A stretch of 64,000 bases of DNA from Bin87 sp965220055 (GTDB taxonomy: Bacteria; Chloroflexota; Dehalococcoidia; Lucifugimonadales; UBA3495): NCBI GenBank assembly GCA_965220055.1, contig CBDCPE010000004.1, positions 2,852,001-2,916,000 on the forward strand, in the 5' to 3' direction. Each line of letters starts with the position of its first letter. Position 1 is the first letter of the stretch. The position numbers and the translations under genes were made by a program. A model generated the notes under the pieces. That model saw nothing but the letters and a program-made list of their open reading frames with translations. It had not been told where the DNA came from and ran no database searches. Below are positions 1 to 7,778 of the stretch, one piece after another.

Positions 1-1
1 G

Positions 2-415
2 GACGAGCCCAGCCAACTCGCCCAGCTGCTGGATGACAGTCAGCCCGGCGATTACCTGGCGATCATGGCGTATCTGCCGGACACGGACGCGATACGCGAA
101 TCCGTCCACGAACTGCGCCGGCGCGTGATGGCGAAATACCGGGTAGCCACGACGATGGGATACGGACCCCGTTATCTGCACTCGACGGGACAGTTGCACA
201 AGGGTGGACCAGCCTCCGGTATTTTCCTGCAACTGACCCAGGATCATACGTCGGACATCGCGATCCCGGGGTGGGATCTCAGCTTCGGCGTGCTAGCCGA
301 TGCCCAAGCCCTGGGCGACCTGCAGGCCTTAAACGACCTGGGACGGCGCACCGTGTCGCTGAATTTGGGCAGTGACCCGACCAGCGGCATAAAGAGTCTC
401 GTCGATGCCCTATGA
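2..415 (+). CDS. Bifunctional transaldolase/glucose-6-phosphate isomerase, C-terminal part (5' end outside window)
   Basis: The reading frame is open from base 2 to the TGA at 413-415, so only the last 137 residues are present. The stretch GYGPRYLHSTGQLHKGGP followed by a phenylalanine-leucine-glutamine strand is characteristic of the C-terminal isomerase half of transaldolase/phosphoglucose isomerase fusions. The isomerase interconverts glucose-6-phosphate and fructose-6-phosphate; the transaldolase half, if present, lies upstream. gnd and zwf follow on the same strand, which fits a pentose phosphate pathway cluster. A stand-alone pgi cannot be excluded because the N-terminal half is missing. 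Confidence 0.85.
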   Translation, partial: DEPSQLAQLLDDSQPGDYLAIMAYLPDTDAIRESVHELRRRVMAKYRVATTMGYGPRYLHSTGQLHKGGPASGIFLQLTQDHTSDIAIPGWDLSFGVLADAQALGDLQALNDLGRRTVSLNLGSDPTSGIKSLVDAL

Positions 416-716
416 CCCATTTCCTCACGCGTACGGAGTTTGTAATTGCCAGGAACGACAATCCCGTCCACTGGACGACATCTCCGCGGCCAACGAGATT
501 GCCGCGCTTCGCTCGCAATGACAAGAGACAGGGAGCTCGCGATAACGAGGGAACGGGCGCTCGCTGTGACAGTTTCAAAGCAAGTGGGTAGGCGTCGAGA
601 CCTAATCCTTGCTGACATCCTGGAACCATACAGTGGGAACACATAAGCTGAGCCAGCAGCCTGCCGAACGCCGCTGACACAACGGCACGGCGATGAAATA
701 GCGGGAGAAGAGCGTT
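416..716. other. Intergenic stretch holding one copy of dispersed repeat family B
   Basis: These 301 bases contain no gene. They hold a copy of the inverted-repeat element described at 440-600. The last 15 bases carry the ribosome-binding site of gnd (GGGAGAAG at 703-710). Confidence 0.6.
440..600. repeat. Dispersed palindromic repeat, family B, copy 1
   Basis: The right half (about 490-515, ATTGCCGCGCTTCGCTCGCA within it) is almost identical to copy 2 at 8617-8755. The left half (from TTGTAATTGCC at about 440) is a degenerate reverse complement of the right half, so the RNA or single strand could fold. About 35 bases beyond the right half, the string AGTTTCAAAGCAAGTGGG recurs in copy 2 as AGTTTGAACGCAAGTGGG. 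The shape suggests a non-autonomous mobile or REP-like element. Confidence 0.6.
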
Positions 717-1643
717 TTGCAAATCGGAATGATCGGATTGGGCCGTATGGGCGCCAACATGACCCAGAGGCTGCTGCTGGGCGGACACGACATCGTTGCC
801 TACGACCAGAACTCGGACACGGTGTCCGAGAGCAGCGCGGGGGGCGCGGTTGCCGCTGCATCGGTGGCAGACCTGGTCGAGAAGCTGAGCGTCCCACGCG
901 CGGTATGGATCATGCTGCCGGCGGGTGCGGTCACCGACACCGTCATCGATGAACTGGCGGGGCTGCTGACTGCGGGGGACGCCGTAATCGACGGAGGCAA
1001 CGCCAATTACAAGGACACGTTGCGCCGGGGCGAATCCCTGTCCCAGCGGGGAATATATCTGTTGGACGCCGGGACCAGCGGAGGCATTTGGGGTCTGGCC
1101 GAAGGCTATTCGCTGATGGTAGGCGGCGACCCAGAAGTCTTTAGCCGCCTGGAGCCCATCTTCCAGACCCTGGCTCCCGCCGAGGACAAAGGATACTCCC
1201 ACGTCGGGCCCACTGGGGCCGGCCACTTCACCAAGATGGTGCACAACGGCGTCGAATACGCACTGATGCAAGCCTACGCCGAGGGTTTCGAGTTGCTCCA
1301 AGCTAAGCAACCCGAGTTCGACCTGGACCTCACCGCGATCGCCAAAACCTGGCAACACGGCAGCGTGGTACGGTCGTGGCTGCTGGACCTGGCGGTTCGC
1401 GCGCTGGAGGAGGATCCGGACCTGGAAAGTTTGGCCGCGTACGTGGAGGACTCCGGCGAGGGGCGTTGGACGGTGAACGAGTCGGTTGAGTTGGCGGTGC
1501 CCACGCCGGCGATCACGGCCGCGCTGTACCAACGGTTCCGCTCTCGGCAAGCGGAGCCATTCGGCGCGCGCCTGCTGGCGGCGCTGCGCAACCAGTTCGG
1601 CGGCCACGCCGTCCGCGAAGCTACGCGGGAGACCGGATCGTGA
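717..1643 (+). CDS. gnd: 6-phosphogluconate dehydrogenase, decarboxylating (short YqeC/GndA-type)
   Basis: 308-residue enzyme converting 6-phosphogluconate to ribulose-5-phosphate and CO2 with NAD(P)+. The N-terminal Rossmann motif GLGRMG is at residues 7-12. The substrate-binding block GGNANYKD and the catalytic block KMVHNGVEY follow. The length matches the short, tetrameric-type family rather than the ~470-residue form. The start is TTG at 717, chosen because it opens directly onto the Rossmann strand and has GGGAGAAG six bases upstream. The stop overlaps the GTG start of zwf (GTGA at 1640-1643), implying translational coupling in a pentose phosphate operon. Confidence 0.92.
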   Translation: MQIGMIGLGRMGANMTQRLLLGGHDIVAYDQNSDTVSESSAGGAVAAASVADLVEKLSVPRAVWIMLPAGAVTDTVIDELAGLLTAGDAVIDGGNANYKDTLRRGESLSQRGIYLLDAGTSGGIWGLAEGYSLMVGGDPEVFSRLEPIFQTLAPAEDKGYSHVGPTGAGHFTKMVHNGVEYALMQAYAEGFELLQAKQPEFDLDLTAIAKTWQHGSVVRSWLLDLAVRALEEDPDLESLAAYVEDSGEGRWTVNESVELAVPTPAITAALYQRFRSRQAEPFGARLLAALRNQFGGHAVREATRETGS

Positions 1644-3133
1644 CCGACCCCGGCGCACCTGGCAACGTCGCCGACGGCGTGACCGCTGTCGTGATAATGG
1701 GCGCCAGCGGCAACCTGACGCGCACGAAGCTGGCGCCGGCACTGTTCAGCCTCTATCGCAAGGGCCGACTGCCCAGCGACGTTCGCATCATCGGCGTCGC
1801 CAGAGACGTGCTGGACGACCAAGCTTTCCGGGCACGGTTGCGACAAGACATCGACGACGCCACGGACGAAGAATGGGACGAATTCGCCGCCCGACTGAGC
1901 TACCTGACCGCCGACGTCACGAACGCCGACGCGTTGAGGACGCTGTACGACCGCGTCGCCGGCTCAGCGGACGGATCGGTCCAGACACTCAACTGCCTCT
2001 ACTACCTGGCGTTGGCTCCCGGGCTGTATGAGCCGGCAATACACGCCCTGGCGGACGCGGGCATGACCGACGAGAGCCAGGGCTGGCGGCGGATCGTTAT
2101 CGAAAAGCCCTTCGGATCAGATCTGATTACCGCGCAGAGCTTGAACCGACACATCCACAGCGTATTTCGGGAGGAACAGGTCTATCGAATCGACCACTAC
2201 CTGGGCAAGGAGACAGTACAGAATCTCCTGGTGTTCCGGTTCGCCAACTCCATATTCGAACCGATCTGGAACCGCAACTACATCGACCAGGTGCAGATCA
2301 CGGTGGCGGAGGACGTGCTGGTGGGTGAAAGGGGTGAGTACTACGACCGGTCAGGCGTGTTGAAAGACATGTTCCAGAACCACCTGCTGCAACTGCTGGC
2401 CTTGATCACCATGGACCCGCCATACGCCTTCGCCGCCGACGCGTTGCGCAACGAAAAGGTCAAGGCCCTCAGCGCGGTGCGTCGCCTGTCGCTCCGCGAC
2501 GTGCCCAACAACGTGGTGATCGGCCAGTATGATGGCTATCACTACGAGCCGGGCGTGGCGCCCGGATCCCACACGCCGACCTATGCCGCGCTGCGCCTGT
2601 ACGTGGACAACTGGCGTTGGCACGGCGTTCCCTTCTACCTGAGATCCGGGAAGGGGTTATCCCGCAAGACCACGGAGATGATCATCCAGTTCCGTTCGCC
2701 GCCGCACATGCTGTTCCCGGTACCCGACGACGTGGACATTCCGGGCAATACACTGTGGATCTGCGTCCAGCCCAATGAAGGAATCCGCCTGGAATTCCAG
2801 TCCAAGGTGCCTGATGCTGACCTGGAAATGAAGCCAGTATCGCTGGAGTTCCACTACCACGACGGATTCGCCGGGATAGACCTTCCCGACGCCTACGAGC
2901 GGCTCCTGCTGGACGCGCTGGAAGGCGACGCTTCACTGTTCACCCGCAGCGACGAGATCGAACTGGCGTGGAGCATCATCGACCCGATCGTTCACGGGCT
3001 CGACCTGCCCGGCGCGCCGGCCCCGTATCGTTACCTACCGGGTATGGACGGGCCGCCAAACGGAGAAGAGCTGCTACGGAGCGATAACCGGCGGTGGCTG
3101 CCGGGGTGCGTTGAAGTGGGCTACGGCATCTGA
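1640..3133 (+). CDS. zwf: Glucose-6-phosphate 1-dehydrogenase
   Basis: 497 residues, the usual family length. It oxidises glucose-6-phosphate to 6-phosphoglucono-lactone with NAD(P)+, the entry step of the oxidative pentose phosphate pathway. The nucleotide-binding loop GASGNLT is at residues 21-27, EKPFG at 155-159 and the substrate/catalytic signature RIDHYLGKE at 183-191. Starts with GTG at 1640, overlapping the gnd stop by four bases. No lactonase gene is visible nearby. A 10-bp hairpin (3170-3195) follows the stop and could end the transcript. Confidence 0.95.
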   Translation: MTDPGAPGNVADGVTAVVIMGASGNLTRTKLAPALFSLYRKGRLPSDVRIIGVARDVLDDQAFRARLRQDIDDATDEEWDEFAARLSYLTADVTNADALRTLYDRVAGSADGSVQTLNCLYYLALAPGLYEPAIHALADAGMTDESQGWRRIVIEKPFGSDLITAQSLNRHIHSVFREEQVYRIDHYLGKETVQNLLVFRFANSIFEPIWNRNYIDQVQITVAEDVLVGERGEYYDRSGVLKDMFQNHLLQLLALITMDPPYAFAADALRNEKVKALSAVRRLSLRDVPNNVVIGQYDGYHYEPGVAPGSHTPTYAALRLYVDNWRWHGVPFYLRSGKGLSRKTTEMIIQFRSPPHMLFPVPDDVDIPGNTLWICVQPNEGIRLEFQSKVPDADLEMKPVSLEFHYHDGFAGIDLPDAYERLLLDALEGDASLFTRSDEIELAWSIIDPIVHGLDLPGAPAPYRYLPGMDGPPNGEELLRSDNRRWLPGCVEVGYGI

Positions 3134-3169
3134 ACGGCTTCATTGGAGCAGCAACCCACCAGATAACAT

Positions 3170-3195
3170 TAGGGGCGAATGATGGTTCGCCCCTA
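3170..3195. repeat. Dispersed palindrome, family A, copy 1 (probable bidirectional terminator)
   Basis: TAGGGGCGAA at 3170-3179 pairs perfectly with TTCGCCCCTA at 3186-3195 across a 6-nt loop. CGATTTTT follows on the plus strand. It lies between the convergent zwf and the minus-strand carboxymuconolactone decarboxylase. The same core recurs at 10263, 33557 and 42575. Confidence 0.75.
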
Positions 3196-3224
3196 CGATT
3201 TTTGCTGCGCGGCGACCCCGCGGA

Positions 3225-4010
3225 CTAACCGTTGTTGAAGATGTCGTTGGCGATATCCATGGCGCCACGAGCGAACGGTATCCCAGCGTAGAGGGTCATG
3301 TGCCCGAATACCTCGATGACCTGGTCCTGCGTGAAGCCGATGTTCAGGGCGCCCCGGATGTGGCTCCGGAGTGGTCCCTCGCGTCCCAGAGCGGCCAGGC
3401 AGGTCATGGTGCACAGGCAACGGCTGGGCAGATCGAGGCCGGGACGGGTCCATGTAGCGCCCCAATAGTACTCGCCGGTGGTGCGACCGAGCTCGCGCTC
3501 CGCCTGAGTGGGAGGCGCAGGCCTGGCCCCGCCACCCCCGCCCATGTAGTTGCGTCGGTACTCGTCGCCTCGCTGGAAAAGGCTGTCGGGATCTTCGTTG
3601 GGGTCGTGGATCCGGGCTGGCGTGAAGTCGATGCCGCGTTCCTCGAAAACCTCTTTGCACAGGGTCAGGGCCTGGATGCCCGCCGGTGCTCCGCCATACC
3701 AGGTGTCGTGGATAATCAGCTCCACAACCTGTTCGGGGGTCAGGCCGACGTTCAGGGCGTTGCCGAGGTGCCGCTTCAGTTGTACCTCGCGGTTCATCAC
3801 GATGAGGCACGAGAGGGTGATCATCTCACGCTGCACCGGGGTCAACGCCGGCCGTGGCCAGATGGTGCCGAACAACCCTTCCCCAAGTATCCGTTCCAGG
3901 TCTGGCGCGACGTCCCACGCGCTCGGCGACGAGCCGCCGGTGATTTGCCCGCCGCCGAACATGCGCCGGGTTTCCTGCCCGCGTTCGTAACGGTCATCGA
4001 GTTCACTCAT
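3225..4010 (-). CDS. Carboxymuconolactone decarboxylase family protein, two tandem domains
   Basis: 261 residues containing two copies of the AhpD/CMD helical fold. The first is around residues 60-120 (REMITLSCLIVMNREVQLKR, then NVGLTPEQVVELIIH) and the second around 185-250 (LCTMTCLAALGREGPLRSHI, then NIGFTQDQVIEVFGH). The family includes 4-carboxymuconolactone decarboxylase of the protocatechuate pathway and related enzymes. Neither half has the CxxC of AhpD peroxidase-type members, so a decarboxylase or lyase role is more likely. The start has a strong GGAGGT six bases upstream. The gene stands alone, and the substrate is not known. Confidence 0.85.
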   Translation of the reverse strand: MSELDDRYERGQETRRMFGGGQITGGSSPSAWDVAPDLERILGEGLFGTIWPRPALTPVQREMITLSCLIVMNREVQLKRHLGNALNVGLTPEQVVELIIHDTWYGGAPAGIQALTLCKEVFEERGIDFTPARIHDPNEDPDSLFQRGDEYRRNYMGGGGGARPAPPTQAERELGRTTGEYYWGATWTRPGLDLPSRCLCTMTCLAALGREGPLRSHIRGALNIGFTQDQVIEVFGHMTLYAGIPFARGAMDIANDIFNNG

Positions 4011-4456
4011 GTCATACCTCCATAGGTGTCAGACCCGCAGGGTCAGCGGCAGTGTACGGTCGCGGGCCGGCTGGCGCAACCGACTTGCGGTGCTGACGGG
4101 TCCCAAAGTCTGCGAGGCGTCACGTCGAGACCGACGTCCGATACGCGCGGAGGCTTGAATCCTGGCGCGGGCGACGGTATGCAGCCGCCGATGGTACGGC
4201 GACAGGGTGCGGACTTCGTAACAAGACGGCCTGGCAACCATGGTTTCACGACGTCGGGTTGGGGTGAGACCAACGAACGGGTGGATGACCTCCGGGTTGT
4301 GATGGTGTGACGGTTGTTTGGTTTGATTTAGTGTCAGGCGTTGCGGTTTCGGGACGGTGTCGGAGCACGGCCAACACTGTTTTGCTCGCATAGTTTTTGA
4401 GTCCCAAGCTTCCGTGACCCGCGGGCAGCCGGCTAATGAGACCGGTGCCGCACGGC

Positions 4457-4502
4457 ACGGGGCGGAGGTGACACCCGCAGGGTCGACACTCGGCCGCCCC
4501 GT
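4457..4502. other. Extended imperfect hairpin
   Basis: ACGGGGCGG at 4457-4465 is the exact reverse complement of CCGCCCCGT at 4494-4502. Inside, GTG pairs with CAC and ACCC with GGGT around a GCA tip, giving one long stem with small internal loops. No T-tract follows on either strand, so it is not a typical terminator. Confidence 0.55.
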
Positions 4503-4648
4503 CGAATAAAGAGAGGGTAGCGGCCGCTGGCAACCATGATGCGAAGAACCGACTGGGGCCGTTGCCGACCCGAAACCGTATCGCCTAGCTATTCGGATGT
4601 AGGTTTGGCGACGCCGCTGGCCTGGCGGCGGAATTGCCTGACGGGACC

Positions 4649-4678
4649 ATTATAGAACACACGTACTATACAATGCAA
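4649..4678 (-). promoter_or_regulatory. Predicted sigma70-type promoter reading toward the carboxymuconolactone decarboxylase gene
   Basis: On the minus strand, TTGCAT (4673-4678) is followed after 18 bases by a perfect TATAAT (4649-4654). Transcription would cross the structured region before reaching the gene start at 4010, giving a leader or separate RNA of over 600 nt. Confidence 0.5.
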
Positions 4679-4788
4679 GGGGTGAATATCAGCGAGCAAG
4701 GTTCGGGGCCAGGCGGTTCTGTGGCAGGGACATTCAGGATGAACGGGATTTTGCTTATCTGGGCTGTCGTATCAGGTACCCAAGGTGA

Positions 4789-5628
4789 TCAGGAGCGATC
4801 TCCCAGATTGATGGTGTCCGCCGTCATCGCGACTGAGGCGTCGCGGCTGGCCGGAACCGCTTGCAGCACGTCGTGCGCGAGGAGCGCCGCGATGCACTCG
4901 AGGCGGCAGCCCACGTAGGTAGAGTCGAGGTCGATATCGGTGGCGACAAACCAGGCACGGTCCGCCGGCCACCAGATGTTGGGCGGTTCCGACAGGAAAT
5001 TGGTGTAAAACCCGGCGAGATCCTGCAATCTGCCCTGGTAGAGCAGATAGTTCCGACCGACACCCCTGATCCGCTGAGCCCGCCTGACGTCGCGTGGTGC
5101 ACGCAACGGTCTTCCACGGCCGTCGGCGGTGAGCATGGCGCTGCCGCCGGAGTACTGCCCGTAACCTTCCCAAACTCCGAAATAACACTGCTCCGGCGTG
5201 CCGGTGAATTGTGCCAGCAAAGCCGACAATTCGGTCGCTACTTCCTCACCCAGGCTGCCGTGGATGGGGTCCTCGTCCCACGGACGTGGACCCAGCCCAT
5301 GGCCCAGCGCGGGCGAACTGACGCCCTCGAAAGACATGAGCGGGTGGCATACGCGCCCGGACCATTCCGCCACCGTTGACCATTTCACAGGGTTGTCCGA
5401 TGCGTCCCGCGCCGGATGCAACAGCCGAGCGTGGGCGGCGTAACTGTCGGGAACCAATGAACCCACGGACGCAAACTGTGCGGACAATCCTTCTTCGATC
5501 CATCGTCCGGGAGCCACATTGATCAGAAACGTAAGGTCCGGGGGATGGACGTTGTACACGGCGGGATCCAAGTGCTGCCGCCGTCGAGGAACCAACCCCG
5601 AGAACAGTTTCGACAACAGATTCAGCAT
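4789..5628 (-). CDS. Conserved hypothetical protein
   Basis: 279-residue soluble protein. It has a basic N-terminus, no membrane segments and several conserved-looking aromatic blocks: ARLLHPA near residue 68, CYFGVWEGYGQY near 147, and NIWWPADRAWFVATDIDLDSTYVG near 217-240. I recall similar uncharacterised proteins in actinobacteria, but the function is not known. It is transcribed away from the amidohydrolase at 5666, with 37 bases between the two starts. Confidence 0.65.
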   Translation of the reverse strand: MLNLLSKLFSGLVPRRRQHLDPAVYNVHPPDLTFLINVAPGRWIEEGLSAQFASVGSLVPDSYAAHARLLHPARDASDNPVKWSTVAEWSGRVCHPLMSFEGVSSPALGHGLGPRPWDEDPIHGSLGEEVATELSALLAQFTGTPEQCYFGVWEGYGQYSGGSAMLTADGRGRPLRAPRDVRRAQRIRGVGRNYLLYQGRLQDLAGFYTNFLSEPPNIWWPADRAWFVATDIDLDSTYVGCRLECIAALLAHDVLQAVPASRDASVAMTADTINLGDRS

Positions 5629-5652
5629 GCCGTCCGGCCCTCAACTCACGTG

Positions 5653-5665
5653 CTATTATCCAGAC
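5653..5665 (+). promoter_or_regulatory. Extended -10 promoter immediately before an ATG (leaderless transcript candidate)
   Basis: TGCTATTAT ends at 5658, seven bases before the ATG at 5666, and no Shine-Dalgarno sequence fits between them. Transcription would start at or next to the ATG. Confidence 0.4.
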
Positions 5666-7246
5666 ATGATAGACCTACTGATCTGCAATGGGCAGGTAGT
5701 CGACGGCTCGGGCAGCCCCGGGTTCTACGCGGCGGTGGCAGTTTCGGGCGATACGGTGACGATCCACCGGGGCGACGACACGGATTTACGCGAGAACGCG
5801 GCACGCGTGATCGATGCCAACGGGCACGTGGTCTGCCCCGGGTTCGTGGACCTGCACTCCCACGCCGGGTTGACGATACTGGGCGAGCCGCATCACGATC
5901 CGAAGGTGCGCCAGGGTGTGACCACGGAACTGGTAGGGATCGACGGGATCTCGCACGCGCCATTCAAGACGCAGGAGGAGTTGCACCGCTACATCTGGCT
6001 GGACGCGGGGCTCAACGGGTACCCGCCCATGCCGGCCGACTGGCTCACGGTCGCCGATCTGCTGGGCAAGTACGACAACACCGTGGCCATCAACATGGCG
6101 TACATTCTCGGCAACTCGCCGGTGCGCATCTGGAGCATAGGCTGGGAGCAGCGGGAGGCCACGGACGGCGAGATCGCCGACATGCAGTCGGTGGTGCGAG
6201 AGGCGATGGAAGAGGGCGCCTGGGGCCTGTCCACCGGCCTCGATTACCCGCCGGGCGCGTATGCGGACACCGACGAGCTGGTCGCACTGTCGGAAACGGC
6301 CGCCTCCCTTGGAGGCATCTATCACACCCATACGAGGGCCAGCCTCCTGAGCCAAGGGTACCTGGCGCCCTGGCACGAAGCGGTGGAGATCGGTCGGCGC
6401 AGCGGGATTCCGGTACACCTGACGCATTACCGGCAGTCGGTGTCGGGCGTGGGCAGCCATCTGGGGCACCTGGGCCTGGTGGAAAACGCGAGGGCGGAGG
6501 GCATCGACTGCACCTTCGATTGCTACACCTATCCGTACTCAGGTACGACGCCGACCATCGGATTGCCGCACTGGGCGAAGGACGGCGGGCCGGAGCGGCT
6601 CATCGCCGCGTTGCAGGATGCGGATGACCGGGCACGGATGAAGCGCGAGATTACTCCGAGCCGGCTGGAAAACAACTGGCTGACCAACTTCACCAAGCCG
6701 GAGAACGAGGTCTACGACGGCCGGCTCATCACCGACATCGCCGAGATGCGCGGGCAGGATCCGGCCGATGCGCTGTTCGACCTATTGCTGTCAGAGAATT
6801 TGGGCATCAGCACGGTGGGTTTGGGCACCAACGCGCAGACCCTGTACGCCTTCGTTTCGCACCCCTACGGGATGATCGCGTCGGATGCCATCCTGTTCGG
6901 CGAGCACCCCAACCCGCGCACCTACGGCTGCTTCCCTATCGTGCTGGCGGAGTTCGTTCGCGCCGAGAAGCACCTGCGCCTGCCGGAAGCTATCCGCAAG
7001 ATGACATCTTTCCCGGCACAGCGGTTGGGAATCCCAGACCGGGGCCTGCTGCGGGACGGTTTCAAGGCGGACATCGTGGTGTTCAATCCGGACACCGTGA
7101 AGGCTTTGGCAACGAAAGAGAACCCCAAGCAGTACCCGGTGGGCATCGAGTACGTGATCGTGAACGGACAGGTGGTGATCCAGCAGGGGGAGAACACGGG
7201 CGCGCTGGCGGGACGGGCGTTGCGCAGAGGACGGGCGGCGACGTAG
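5666..7246 (+). CDS. N-acyl-D-amino-acid deacylase family amidohydrolase
   Basis: 526-residue metal-dependent hydrolase of the D-aminoacylase/dihydroorotase-like superfamily. A small N-terminal beta-sandwich leads to the metal site HSH at residues 64-66, followed by the TIM barrel. The C-terminal part ends in the usual ADIVVFNPDTVK block and closing beta strands. The ATG at 5666 was chosen because it begins the standard opening strand (IDLLICNGQVVDGSG); longer frames upstream are non-conserved. The family usually has a cysteine after GVTT; here the segment reads GVTTELVGIDG and lacks it. Likely substrates are N-acylated D-amino acids or related amides, but this is not certain. Confidence 0.85.
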   Translation: MIDLLICNGQVVDGSGSPGFYAAVAVSGDTVTIHRGDDTDLRENAARVIDANGHVVCPGFVDLHSHAGLTILGEPHHDPKVRQGVTTELVGIDGISHAPFKTQEELHRYIWLDAGLNGYPPMPADWLTVADLLGKYDNTVAINMAYILGNSPVRIWSIGWEQREATDGEIADMQSVVREAMEEGAWGLSTGLDYPPGAYADTDELVALSETAASLGGIYHTHTRASLLSQGYLAPWHEAVEIGRRSGIPVHLTHYRQSVSGVGSHLGHLGLVENARAEGIDCTFDCYTYPYSGTTPTIGLPHWAKDGGPERLIAALQDADDRARMKREITPSRLENNWLTNFTKPENEVYDGRLITDIAEMRGQDPADALFDLLLSENLGISTVGLGTNAQTLYAFVSHPYGMIASDAILFGEHPNPRTYGCFPIVLAEFVRAEKHLRLPEAIRKMTSFPAQRLGIPDRGLLRDGFKADIVVFNPDTVKALATKENPKQYPVGIEYVIVNGQVVIQQGENTGALAGRALRRGRAAT

Positions 7247-7255
7247 GCCCCAACG

Positions 7256-7774
7256 ATGGCGGATTCAGTTTCTCCCGACTATCGCTATTGCCCGCGTTGC
7301 GGGCTAGAACTGGACACGAAGGTCCGAGGAGGCCGGCCGCGACCCTCATGCGGGTCGTGCGGGTTCGTGCACTTTCGCAATCCGGCGGTGGGCGTTGCGG
7401 TGGTGGTGTTGGACGAGGACGGACGGATTCTGCTGGGAAGGCGGTCGGCCGGAGGCAACGTCGGGGAATGGTGCATTCCCTGCGGTTACGTGGAATGGGG
7501 CGAGGACATCCGCGAAGCCGCGCGGCGGGAGTTCGCCGAGGAAACGGGGTTGGACGTGCAGATCGGGGACGTGTGCGCGGTGCATTCCAACTTTCACAGC
7601 ACAGCTTCCCTAACGGTGGGCGTCTGGTTTTATGGGACGATCGTTGGCGGGCGCGCTGTGGCGTCCGACGACCTGGACCGGGTTGGCTGGTTTGCGCCGA
7701 GTGATCCGCCCGAGTCGCTGGCGTTTCCGACTGACCAACTGGTACTGAACGACCTGGCTGACGTCGCGAAGTAA
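7256..7774 (+). CDS. NUDIX hydrolase with N-terminal zinc ribbon
   Basis: 172 residues. Two CxxC pairs (C12/C15 and C32/C35) form a zinc ribbon as in NADH pyrophosphatase-like NUDIX proteins. The NUDIX box runs from G77 to L99 with the core REFAEETGL, which carries the metal-binding glutamates. Such enzymes cleave nucleoside diphosphates linked to another group, for example NADH or ADP-ribose; the substrate cannot be told from sequence. The gene starts nine bases after the preceding amidohydrolase stop and ends four bases before the next gene, so the three probably form one transcript. Confidence 0.88.
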   Translation: MADSVSPDYRYCPRCGLELDTKVRGGRPRPSCGSCGFVHFRNPAVGVAVVVLDEDGRILLGRRSAGGNVGEWCIPCGYVEWGEDIREAARREFAEETGLDVQIGDVCAVHSNFHSTASLTVGVWFYGTIVGGRAVASDDLDRVGWFAPSDPPESLAFPTDQLVLNDLADVAK

Positions 7775-7778
7775 TCCG

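Larger units (their letters stand above)
4011..4788. other. 778-bp gene-free region with strong secondary structure
   Basis: I see no convincing gene on either strand. The stretch contains an extended inverted repeat at 4457-4502, a smaller hairpin GTGCCGCACGGCAC just before it, two copies of ACCCGCAGGGTC (about 4033 and 4472), two copies of CTGGCAACCATG (about 4231 and 4527) and a minus-strand promoter at 4649-4678. It could be a long leader of the carboxymuconolactone decarboxylase gene or a separate RNA. It does not match the parts of tmRNA, RNase P or SRP RNA that I can recall. Confidence 0.45.

Noticed and set aside
279..1742. 487-codon minus-strand frame opposite gnd
   Set aside because: It mirrors gnd and runs across the repeat and the zwf start; it has no family features.
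4381..4500. tmRNA tag-like stretch (AAAAACTATGCGAGCAAA on the minus strand)
   Set aside because: No tRNA-like acceptor domain with TTCGA and CCA and no typical 5' domain accompany it.
4029..4533. Minus-strand open frames in the 4.0-4.5 kb gap
   Set aside because: Composition is not protein-like, there is no ribosome-binding site, and the sequence is dominated by inverted repeats.
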